From the NCBI GenBank assembly GCA_021151835.1, contig JAGKWO010000031.1, positions 1-64,000 on the forward strand: a DNA stretch of 64,000 nucleotides, in the 5' to 3' direction. The notes under the pieces were generated by a model. That model ran no database searches. It was not told where the DNA came from and worked only from the letters and a program-made list of their open reading frames with translations. Below are positions 38,547 to 45,801 of the stretch, one piece after another; the first letter of the stretch is position 1, and every line of letters starts with the position of its first letter. This DNA comes from Gammaproteobacteria bacterium. Its GTDB lineage: Bacteria; Pseudomonadota; Gammaproteobacteria; Pseudomonadales; Cellvibrionaceae. A program made the position numbers and the translations under genes.

Positions 38547-39589
38547 AGCAAATTGTATTGGTGCATACCACTGATGGCCATGGCCTGGCACGGGATGCGC
38601 GGGTATTGCAGCACCAGTTGATTAAGCAGGGTTATGACGAACAATTTATCCGCGTTGTGGTGTATTCGCCCCGCAAACGCATCGCATTGAAAAAAATACT
38701 ATGGCTGGCATTGTTCAAGTTTAATGGGATCTTTTTTTTAAAGAAATGGCAAAGCTTGCGGTCGGAGCAAGCTGATACCTTATACATTCATTTGGAAAAC
38801 ATTATCCCGGAGATTTTATTAAAAGCGGGAAAACACGTTTTAATTCCCAATCAGGAGTGGTTCAGGCCAACTGGCTTGGCTTTGCTTCCTTACATGGACT
38901 CAGTATGGTGCAAATCCCAATTGGCTCAGCGGATATTTTCCGAGTTCACAACTAGAACCCGACTTATAAAATTCGTTTCTGTGCGTGACGATTTTCAAGC
39001 CCTGCGCACCCAGCCCAAGCAGCACGCATTTCTTTCGCGGATAGGTAACAGTCGCTTGCGAGGCCTGGAGCAACTATTGGCATCCTGGTGGCGCCACCCG
39101 GAATGGCCAGAGATCCACATAGTGCTGCCTGCAGAGCGGGAACTCCATCCTTGCCCACCAAACGTGAAATACGTAAGCGAATTTCCTGATGTCAACGATT
39201 ACCTGAACTTTGCGGCGACATTTAAGTTCCACATCTTTGCTACCCAAGCTGAAGGTTTTGGCCATTCCATATTTGAAGCGATTAACCTGGGCGCTGTGGT
39301 GTTGATTACCAATGCACCACCAATGAATGAGTGGTTTGGCTTCCAGCAAGCAATTTTGATGGATGCTACTTACAATGGCCAACACAGACTATCGCCGCTT
39401 TTTTTAGTCAAGGAAGATCAATTGGAAAATGCAGTTAATAGGGCCTTGGGGCTCGATTCACCTGATGTGGAGCGTTTCCAGCAACGCGGGTACGAGTTGT
39501 TGCAAATAATGGCTGGAGACTTTGATGCAAATTTGGGAGAGGCACTGACAGACCTCGGTTTTAAACCACCAAAAAAAATACCCCTTTGA
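38543..39589 (+). CDS. Putative glycosyltransferase (GT4-like), last gene of EPS operon
   Basis: This 348-residue protein starts with TTG, overlapping the preceding stop. The C-terminal half has FHIFATQAEGFGHSIFEAINLGAVV, seen in parts, a clear EX7E-type GT-B motif. The N-terminal domain is divergent (IVLVHTTDGHGLARDARVL). The final codons and stop lie inside the terminator hairpin that closes the operon. Confidence 0.75.
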   Translation: MKQIVLVHTTDGHGLARDARVLQHQLIKQGYDEQFIRVVVYSPRKRIALKKILWLALFKFNGIFFLKKWQSLRSEQADTLYIHLENIIPEILLKAGKHVLIPNQEWFRPTGLALLPYMDSVWCKSQLAQRIFSEFTTRTRLIKFVSVRDDFQALRTQPKQHAFLSRIGNSRLRGLEQLLASWWRHPEWPEIHIVLPAERELHPCPPNVKYVSEFPDVNDYLNFAATFKFHIFATQAEGFGHSIFEAINLGAVVLITNAPPMNEWFGFQQAILMDATYNGQHRLSPLFLVKEDQLENAVNRALGLDSPDVERFQQRGYELLQIMAGDFDANLGEALTDLGFKPPKKIPL

Positions 39590-39603
39590 AGGGGTATTTT
39601 TTT
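39572..39603 (+). terminator. Bidirectional terminator containing the stop codon of the last EPS gene
   Basis: A 13-bp perfect stem, AAAAAAATACCCC (39572-39584) with GGGGTATTTTTTT (39591-39603), has a 6-nt loop TTTGAA. The TGA stop of the glycosyltransferase gene (39587-39589) is in the loop. It also serves the PEP-CTERM gene on the other strand. Confidence 0.92.
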
Positions 39604-39623
39604 CGGCGAATGAACAAGCGCGT

Positions 39624-40250
39624 TTACGCTTTCAGGCGACGAGCACCAAACAAACCTAAAAGGCCCATTGCCATCAGCGCCATCGTTGATGGCTCTGGTA
39701 CCAATGCCTTGACACCAATTACCAAGTCGTCGTGGTTGTCATCGTCACCATTAATGCCATAGAGACCACCGGTATCGTCCAACAACAAAAGTGCATCGTA
39801 CTTAACGCCTTTGAACGTGGTGTCCAAAATGATGGCAAAGTTGATGCGGTCAAAAATAGTGTTGTTAGCGCCATTCACAACCCAGTTAGGAACAGTTGGG
39901 CCGCTGGTAGTGAATTTGAAATCCACGGCTTCGCCCGCTGTGTAGGTCTTGGTGTAACTAAAGGTTGCGTTTACACCTTTGTTGTTGATGAGGCCTGCAC
40001 CTGAAAGGAATGAATTTTTCCAAGCGGCTTCAGAACCCAGGTAGTTGAATTGCAAGAATACGCTACCTGCGTCTTCCACAACCAGGTTGGTGCCCAAATG
40101 GTAGGTCGGTGAACCTATATCCGCTTTAAAGTCATTGTAGAAAGACACGGGTGTGGAGGCTGTAATGGGGTCAATGGTGATTAAACCCGCATTGGAGCTT
40201 GCAGCGCTGAATACCAGAGCGGCAGCTGCCATGTATTTAAAAAGTTTCAT
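39624..40250 (-). CDS. PEP-CTERM sorting-domain protein, likely exosortase A substrate
   Basis: This 208-residue protein has a signal peptide (MKLFKYMAAAALVFSAASSNA) and a classic C-terminal sorting signal: VPEPSTMALMAMGLLGLFG followed by ARRLKA. That is the PEP motif, a hydrophobic helix and a basic tail. The body is a beta-rich secreted domain without recognisable enzymatic motifs (DYDALLLLDDTGG-like and GINGDDDNHDDLV stretches). XrtA at 13715-15151 is the expected processing enzyme. A sigma-54-like promoter lies 65 bp upstream, fitting control by PrsR encoded nearby. Confidence 0.93.
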   Translation of the reverse strand: MKLFKYMAAAALVFSAASSNAGLITIDPITASTPVSFYNDFKADIGSPTYHLGTNLVVEDAGSVFLQFNYLGSEAAWKNSFLSGAGLINNKGVNATFSYTKTYTAGEAVDFKFTTSGPTVPNWVVNGANNTIFDRINFAIILDTTFKGVKYDALLLLDDTGGLYGINGDDDNHDDLVIGVKALVPEPSTMALMAMGLLGLFGARRLKA

Positions 40251-40312
40251 GATGTTCGTCCTTTGTGTATCTCGTGAGTGAGTGAATCAGGCTATCGCCA
40301 CGGGCGGATACT

Positions 40313-40329
40313 AAGCACGAACTGGACCA
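40313..40329 (-). promoter_or_regulatory. Candidate sigma-54 promoter of the PEP-CTERM gene
   Basis: On the minus strand the bases read TGGTCCAGTTCGTGCTT: a -24 GG and a -12 GC exactly 10 nt apart, close to the RpoN consensus TGGCAC-N5-TTGCT. The -12 GC lies 65 bp before the ATG at 40250. The neighbouring genes encode a sigma-54-dependent regulator of the PrsR type, which is known as a PEP-CTERM gene activator family. Confidence 0.5.
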
Positions 40330-40395
40330 TCTTTATTTTTCTTTTTTAAATCATATTGTTGAGTAATTTTTGGTGGGTTGAATTTTGCTGGGTGT

Positions 40396-40427
40396 AAAAA
40401 AACTCGACCCCAGTTCAATCTGGGGTC
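40396..40427 (-). terminator. Terminator of the Ser-rich lipoprotein gene, overlapping its stop codon
   Basis: The inverted repeat GACCCCAG/CTGGGGTC (40406-40413 and 40420-40427) with a 6-nt loop is followed on the minus strand by GAG and seven T residues (40396-40402). The stop codon of the minus-strand gene (40415-40417) lies in the loop. Confidence 0.85.
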
Positions 40428-41449
40428 AATTTAAGAAATTTGCTGTAAAGGCCGTTGCGATCAAAGGTGGCTATCTCAAAGGTGTCGGCCAGGGACGCGT
40501 TATCTATGGGTAGGCTGCGAACATTGGCATCGTTAATGACCTTACTGATTGCAAAGGTGCTGCCCACAGGAGTGTGCCTTACTTCGTAACCACCAATCTC
40601 GCGAAATTCTAGGTGACTTCCATCTTCCCGTTTGTTGGGAATGCTCCAGCTCAATGTCAAGGTGCTGCCCACCGAGGTGTTTGAGCCTTTCGAGGACGCT
40701 TGCGAAGACAAGCTTGCGCTGTTGTTAACACTGGACGCACGGCTAGTGTTGGAGCCTTGCGAGGATATGCTGGTGGCCAAGGATGAACTGGCGCCTGTGC
40801 TGGACTGGTTGCCGCCTTGTGTACCCCCTTGGGTTGTGGCTTCAATAGGGGCGGTGAGGCCGGACCTGTGCCCGGACGTATCCACTGCACGCACTGAATA
40901 GCTGTACCTGGTTCCGGGAGTTAACTCCCGATCTTCAAAACTGAGTGATTTGCCTGACACGCTCAAGGTATTCGCTGACGTAGTGGCAATGTGAACGCCG
41001 TCGCGCACTATTTCGTAGGCACTGACACCCAGGTCATCAGAAGCCAGCCCCCAGTTGATAACAATCGCTGTATCGGCGGTTAACACCACTTTCAGCGCAG
41101 TGGGTTTGGTGGGCGGAAAGTCGTTTATATCTGTTCCTCCTGCGCTGTCTTCCGATGAGGCGCCGCTGGATCTTGTCACCCTGCTGTAGGAGGAGTTGGC
41201 TTGGCTGCTCGCGCCTGGGTTTGATGCGCTTTTTGGTGCCGCACTACTGGTTACTGCAGCGGAAGTGGCGGTCTTGCTAGATACTGCTGCCTCGCTCGAA
41301 ACCGCTGCCAGGCTGCTGCTTTCTGGACCGCTGGGCTTATTGTTGGATGGGGTTTCAGAGGCGGTTCCGCCGCCACAACCGGTCATTATTAACAGGGCGC
41401 AAGCCAGCGCCGTCAATTGGAAGAATCTGAGGTTAAGAGCGGGGATCAT
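40415..41449 (-). CDS. Ser-rich lipoprotein with a fibronectin type III domain
   Basis: The ATG at 41449 is preferred over 41461 because GGAAG lies 5 nt upstream; the product is 344 residues. A lipoprotein signal ends at MTGCGGG. A long Ser/Ala-rich linker follows (about 25-110), then an FnIII domain (PTKPTALKV...YEIVRDG...YSYSVRAVDTSGHRSG, about 112-205). A second Ser-rich linker and a C-terminal domain that may be another FnIII-like module complete it. Poly-serine linkers of this kind are characteristic of Cellvibrio and Saccharophagus secreted carbohydrate-active proteins. No catalytic domain is present; a surface-binding or scaffolding role is inference. Confidence 0.75.
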   Translation of the reverse strand: MIPALNLRFFQLTALACALLIMTGCGGGTASETPSNNKPSGPESSSLAAVSSEAAVSSKTATSAAVTSSAAPKSASNPGASSQANSSYSRVTRSSGASSEDSAGGTDINDFPPTKPTALKVVLTADTAIVINWGLASDDLGVSAYEIVRDGVHIATTSANTLSVSGKSLSFEDRELTPGTRYSYSVRAVDTSGHRSGLTAPIEATTQGGTQGGNQSSTGASSSLATSISSQGSNTSRASSVNNSASLSSQASSKGSNTSVGSTLTLSWSIPNKREDGSHLEFREIGGYEVRHTPVGSTFAISKVINDANVRSLPIDNASLADTFEIATFDRNGLYSKFLKLTPD

Positions 41450-41640
41450 TTGTGCTTCCATAATTCTAATTGCAACGCCAGCTTGGTTTCGCTGTCTTGT
41501 CGTCTGTGTTTAGCATTGGCTGGGTGCTTACTGTATGTCCATTGGAGGTTTTTGTTCACTTCGCGACAGGGTCGAGAAAAACTGTGATGACTGGTTCTGA
41601 TTTAAAGAATAATACATATTAGATTTTGTTATATAGGTTT

Positions 41641-43026
41641 TTATAAGTCGTTGTCGAGGGTGTGGTTCCCACTAGGGAGACTCATATCGAACTTTTTTAT
41701 CAAATCGTAGAATGTCGGCCGGGTAACACCCAGCAACTTCGCGGCAGCGGAGATATTATTATCAGTCATGCTTAAGGCGCGCAAGATCGCCCCGCGTTCC
41801 GCCTCCTGGCGTACATGGCGTAAGTTGAGGGACAGTTCCCCGGCTTCCGCCAGCCCCAAGTCTTCCCGCGTTACATATTTACCGTCCGCCATGATGACAG
41901 CGCGCTTGATTTTGTTTTCCATCTCACGAATGTTTCCCGGCCAGGAATAGCTTTCGATCGCTGCTATGGCGTCGGGTGTAAACCCGGTAACGTTTTGGCC
42001 GTGCTCTTTCGCGAATTGCAATTTGAAGTGGCGTGCGAGGAGCACCTTGTCACCCAGGCGATTGCGCAGGGGCGGGATGTTTACCGTCATTTCGCAGATG
42101 CGATAAAAGAGGTCCTCCCGAAAGCTGCCGTCGCGCACCATAGCCTCCAGGTCTTTATTGGTGGCACAAATGACCCGTACATCTACCGGGATTTCACTGC
42201 GGCCGCCGACGCGCTCAATCACCCTCTCTTGCAAAAAGCGCAGTAACTTGGCTTGCAGGTTGAGCGGCATATCGCCGATCTCATCCAGGAAGAGTGTGCC
42301 CTCGTGGGCAGTTTCTATTTTACCGAGGGTGGTTTTGTTCGCTCCGGTAAAGGCGCCCCGCTCGTAGCCAAAGAGTTCGCTTTCGATCAGGTTTTCCGGC
42401 ACGGCAGCGCAATTGATCGCTACGAAGCGTTTGGATTTGCGAGGGCTCAGTTGATGGATGGCGCGGGCTATGACCTCTTTGCCAGTACCACTCTCACCGA
42501 GCAGGGTGCAGGTAACTGTGGTGGGGGAGATCTTCTCCAGCTGGCGGCAAATTTTCAGCATTTGGGGATCGTTGGTGATAAGTCCTTCCAATGGGGCCTG
42601 CTGGGATACGTTTAACCGGCGGTTGTAGTCCTCCAGGTCGAAAATGTGGAAGGCACGCTGGACAATCAGGTCCAGCGTGTTCGGGTCTACCGGCTTTTGG
42701 TAGAAATCATAAGCGCCCATGGCAACGGCGCGTAGCGCGTTGTCCCGGTCGGTCTTGCCAGTCATGACAATAATTTTGCTGTTGGGGGCTATGCGAAGGA
42801 TATCCTGGATGCATTTAAAGCCCTCATCGACACCATCCTCATCCGGTGGCAGTCCCAAATCCTGAATGATGACCGGTGCTTCATGCAGCCGCAGCGCGGC
42901 TATGGCGTCCTGGCGATTCTCGGCCACCACGGTCTCGTATTGATCGAAATGCCAGCGTAGTTGGCTCTGCAGGCCGGTATCGTCCTCAACAATGAGTAGG
43001 ATGGGTTTGGTGGTCGATTTGCTCAT
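41641..43026 (-). CDS. prsR: PEP-CTERM-box response regulator PrsR (sigma-54 dependent)
   Basis: This 461-residue NtrC-type regulator has a receiver domain (1-125) with phosphoacceptor Asp56 in VIIQDLGLP and Lys in FYQKPVD. The AAA+ sigma-54 interaction domain has Walker A GESGTGKE, the RpoN-contacting loop GAFTGA and the Walker B-like LFLDEIG. A C-terminal Fis-type helix-turn-helix (ISAAAKLLGVTRPTFYDLI) follows. It is the partner of the histidine kinase encoded 9 bp upstream. The expected output is RpoN-dependent transcription of PEP-CTERM genes and possibly EPS genes. Confidence 0.93.
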   Translation of the reverse strand: MSKSTTKPILLIVEDDTGLQSQLRWHFDQYETVVAENRQDAIAALRLHEAPVIIQDLGLPPDEDGVDEGFKCIQDILRIAPNSKIIVMTGKTDRDNALRAVAMGAYDFYQKPVDPNTLDLIVQRAFHIFDLEDYNRRLNVSQQAPLEGLITNDPQMLKICRQLEKISPTTVTCTLLGESGTGKEVIARAIHQLSPRKSKRFVAINCAAVPENLIESELFGYERGAFTGANKTTLGKIETAHEGTLFLDEIGDMPLNLQAKLLRFLQERVIERVGGRSEIPVDVRVICATNKDLEAMVRDGSFREDLFYRICEMTVNIPPLRNRLGDKVLLARHFKLQFAKEHGQNVTGFTPDAIAAIESYSWPGNIREMENKIKRAVIMADGKYVTREDLGLAEAGELSLNLRHVRQEAERGAILRALSMTDNNISAAAKLLGVTRPTFYDLIKKFDMSLPSGNHTLDNDL

Positions 43027-43035
43027 TGGGTCTCG

Positions 43036-45084
43036 CTAGTCCTTGTTGAGTGGCAGGGTGATAGTGATGGTGGTGCCTTGGCCCAGTTCACTGGTGACAT
43101 TCAGGGTGCCATTCAGCTCGCTGATGTATTCGCGGGAGAGGTACACGCCTATGCCCATGCCTTTTCCAGATTTGGTCGTTTCAAAAGGCTTAAAGAGCCG
43201 GTTGTGGATGAAATCCCAGTCCATGCCTGAGCCGTTGTCTTCAATCGTAATGGTCGCCCTGTGGTTTTCGACGCGCAGTGTAACATGAACCCTTCCATTG
43301 TCCGGCGTGGCCTCCTGGGCGTTTTTGATGAAGTTGGTAATGGTCATCACCAGGCGTACCTGGTCGGCATTAATGGTGCCGGAGGATGATTCAATGGTGG
43401 AACTCAGCTTGGGGCTGTTGCGCTGTTGGCACTCCTGGACAGCTTGGTTGACGACATCCGCAATGGACAACCGCTTCACCAGGTCCGAGTCGTCACGTCG
43501 CAGTTTGCGCAGCAGGTTGTTCATGCGATCCACCGAATTGCTGATGGTTTTAATTGCATCCTCGATGAATGCGGGGTTGCCTTTGTGCTTTTCAGCGTTG
43601 CGTACCACCAGCGCTTGCTGGGCGATCAGGTTATTAAGGTCGTGAATGATAAAGGCCACCAACTTATTGTAGGTGTCGAATTGGCGGCCTTCGGCCAGTT
43701 GTTCGGCTTGCTGGTGCCGCTTCAGGTAGCTGGCCACCTGGCGTCCCATGGTTTTGAGTAAATCCAGGTCCTCCCAGGTGAGGGCTTCGTCACTCCCCGG
43801 CTTGGTCAGTGCCATAAATCCCACTAGCTCCTCACCAACAATGAGTGGAAAAAGCAACCATAGATCGGGGATGTTATGACTCCAGTTGGGCAGCAATTCA
43901 TTGTGTTGGGCGAGGGCTTGGTTGTCCCCGCTGTCCGGGATAAATACCCATTCAGACTCAATAAACGCCCGACAGAACGGGCTATCTACGGGTTCTTCCT
44001 GTAGCTCAACATAACTGGGCAAATTGGCCCGGTAAACAGGCTCATAAAAACCTTGCTTGCGCAGCCAGATTGCTCCACTAGGAGCTTTGGTGGTTGAGGC
44101 TACGGCGAAGAAGGCGCGCTGGTTAACCTCGCTGGCATCGGCGGGCTGTGCCAAGTAGTTGATCAGGCGCAACCATTCATTGCGGTAGTCATATTTGTAG
44201 CGAAACAGGTGCTTGTTGATCAGCACAGACAAGCGCATTCGGATACGGCTGGAGACGAACACCGTGGCGATGAGTAAAATGGCAGCTACTAGCAACAGGC
44301 TGTAAAATACGGCACCCCAATTGCCTCCATAGAGGCGTACATAGTAACCGCCAAGGGATAGTACTGTGATTAGTACCCCGACACCCACCAGCGAGGTGGT
44401 GTAAAACGCAATGGGTCGGGAAAGGTTGAAGTTAGCGGGGCGCTCGTGGCGTTGCAGTAGCAATAGCCCACCCAATGCCATAAACAGACAGGTGGCAATG
44501 GATACTGCCGCCCGCGATTGCCACAGCATAGGATCAAGACCCTTGAAGATCAGTGCATGGGTGAAGAGGTAAATGTCGTACAGAAAAATCGCCGCCAGGT
44601 TCATACACAGCAGCTTGACCTGGCGGTCATTCTCCGCCGAGAAGCGATAAAGTTGCTCCACACTCACCAGCGCAATCACCGCCAGGCCCAGGGCAAACCA
44701 CACTGATAAACCCGTTTGGTTCAGGCTGGGCATGAACAACATGGCAATAGCAAGGGCGGTGATTGGCCAGCCGCTACTGAACAACAACTGCATGCTGGTC
44801 GGAAGATGTTTGCGTCGGGCGTGGTGTTTCAGGTTTAGGCTGATGCAAAAGACCCATGCGTTGTAATGCAGGTATTCGAAGATGACTAATAGGTAAAGAG
44901 GTATTGAATAATCCGAGAAAGAAAGGGCGATGGTGCCTAGATGAATGGTGTGAATAGCAGCGGCACCCGCGAAGATCCAGGTCTTTTGTTGGCGCGTAAG
45001 TTGATAAAGGTAAGTTGCGGTGAGCAGGAGCGCTACCACGGCCGAACTGAAGTAGGCTACGAATGTAACGTTGTTATATTCCAT
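43036..45084 (-). CDS. prsK: PEP-CTERM system histidine kinase PrsK
   Basis: This 682-residue sensor kinase has nine or so N-terminal membrane segments (1-290), a GAF-like domain (about 320-465), and the H-box AFIIHDLNNLIAQQ. The catalytic ATPase domain follows with N-box NFIKNAQEA and G-boxes DNGSGM and GKGMGIGVYLS. Architecture and linkage to PrsR identify it as PrsK. The signal sensed is unknown; the membrane and GAF parts suggest an envelope or small-ligand cue. The gene is divergent from the cytochrome gene. Confidence 0.93.
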   Translation of the reverse strand: MEYNNVTFVAYFSSAVVALLLTATYLYQLTRQQKTWIFAGAAAIHTIHLGTIALSFSDYSIPLYLLVIFEYLHYNAWVFCISLNLKHHARRKHLPTSMQLLFSSGWPITALAIAMLFMPSLNQTGLSVWFALGLAVIALVSVEQLYRFSAENDRQVKLLCMNLAAIFLYDIYLFTHALIFKGLDPMLWQSRAAVSIATCLFMALGGLLLLQRHERPANFNLSRPIAFYTTSLVGVGVLITVLSLGGYYVRLYGGNWGAVFYSLLLVAAILLIATVFVSSRIRMRLSVLINKHLFRYKYDYRNEWLRLINYLAQPADASEVNQRAFFAVASTTKAPSGAIWLRKQGFYEPVYRANLPSYVELQEEPVDSPFCRAFIESEWVFIPDSGDNQALAQHNELLPNWSHNIPDLWLLFPLIVGEELVGFMALTKPGSDEALTWEDLDLLKTMGRQVASYLKRHQQAEQLAEGRQFDTYNKLVAFIIHDLNNLIAQQALVVRNAEKHKGNPAFIEDAIKTISNSVDRMNNLLRKLRRDDSDLVKRLSIADVVNQAVQECQQRNSPKLSSTIESSSGTINADQVRLVMTITNFIKNAQEATPDNGRVHVTLRVENHRATITIEDNGSGMDWDFIHNRLFKPFETTKSGKGMGIGVYLSREYISELNGTLNVTSELGQGTTITITLPLNKD

Positions 45085-45187
45085 AAGGGGTAAAAGCCCG
45101 CTCAGCTATAAAGTCGAGTGATAAGCATATCAGCAGATCAGAGTGGGTCAAATTGCGCCGGGACGCGTATAAGCGGCGAATACGCAC

Positions 45188-45216
45188 TTCGCCTGTAGGG
45201 TTATTGCGGCTATAAT
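45188..45216 (+). promoter_or_regulatory. Probable sigma-70 promoter of the cytochrome gene
   Basis: A perfect -10 TATAAT is at 45211-45216, with a weak -35 TTCGCC at 45188-45193 and 17-bp spacing. The -10 context GGCTATAATGCGCGCC is nearly the same as at 5088-5103. The transcript would have a leader of about 100 nt. Confidence 0.5.
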
Positions 45217-45320
45217 GCGCGCCGACTTGATGTGCCTCAGGCTTTTATTTTGACGCACCTATACACTGGGTTTGATTGTTGTAACACCAGTCGCCCGATA
45301 AAACCATTGAGGAAATGACC

Positions 45321-45734
45321 GTGAGCTCCATGAAAAAACTGTTTGGGATACTGTTGGTTGCTGGATTGGTTGCAGGTTCCAGCTTGGCTAACAGTGAGGA
45401 TGATGTTAACGCGCGCACTGCCCCCGTAGGCAGCACTTGCATGTCGGGTGATGATTGCGCGGCTGCACCAGCTCCGGCTGCGGCCGCAGGCCCAAAATCG
45501 GGTAAAGACGTTTATGGCGGTTTCTGTACCACCTGCCACGGTGCAGGTTTGATGGGGGCACCGAAACTAGGCTCTGCGGCTGATTGGGGACCGCGTGCAG
45601 GTAAAGGCAAAGATACCCTTTACACCCACGCGATTGGTGGTTTCAATTCCATGCCGCCCAAGGGTATGTGTGCGTCCTGCAGCGACGACGAAATCAAGGC
45701 CGCTGTGGATTACATGCTCGACAACAGCAAGTAG
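45321..45734 (+). CDS. Class I cytochrome c, cytochrome c5 type, periplasmic
   Basis: The GTG at 45321 is favoured because GAGGA lies 7 nt upstream; ATGs at 45315 and 45330 are possible. The protein has a signal peptide (MKKLFGILLVAGLVAGSSLA) and an Ala/Pro-rich spacer. The heme-binding site is FCTTCHGAG, the axial Met is probably in FNSMPPKGMC, and an extra CxxC-like CASC follows, as in cytochrome c5. It probably shuttles electrons to a terminal oxidase. It is not functionally tied to the EPS locus. Confidence 0.9.
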   Translation: MSSMKKLFGILLVAGLVAGSSLANSEDDVNARTAPVGSTCMSGDDCAAAPAPAAAAGPKSGKDVYGGFCTTCHGAGLMGAPKLGSAADWGPRAGKGKDTLYTHAIGGFNSMPPKGMCASCSDDEIKAAVDYMLDNSK

Positions 45735-45757
45735 TCCTCCGGAGCTGGAGTTTTGTC

Positions 45758-45790
45758 ATAAAGGCGATCCCAGGGTCGCCTTTATTTTTG
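45758..45790 (+). terminator. Rho-independent terminator between cytochrome and rep
   Basis: A 10-bp stem ATAAAGGCGA (45758-45767) pairs with TCGCCTTTAT (45776-45785) and is followed by TTTT. It can act for both convergent genes. Confidence 0.88.
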
Positions 45791-45801
45791 CTGATATTCA
45801 A

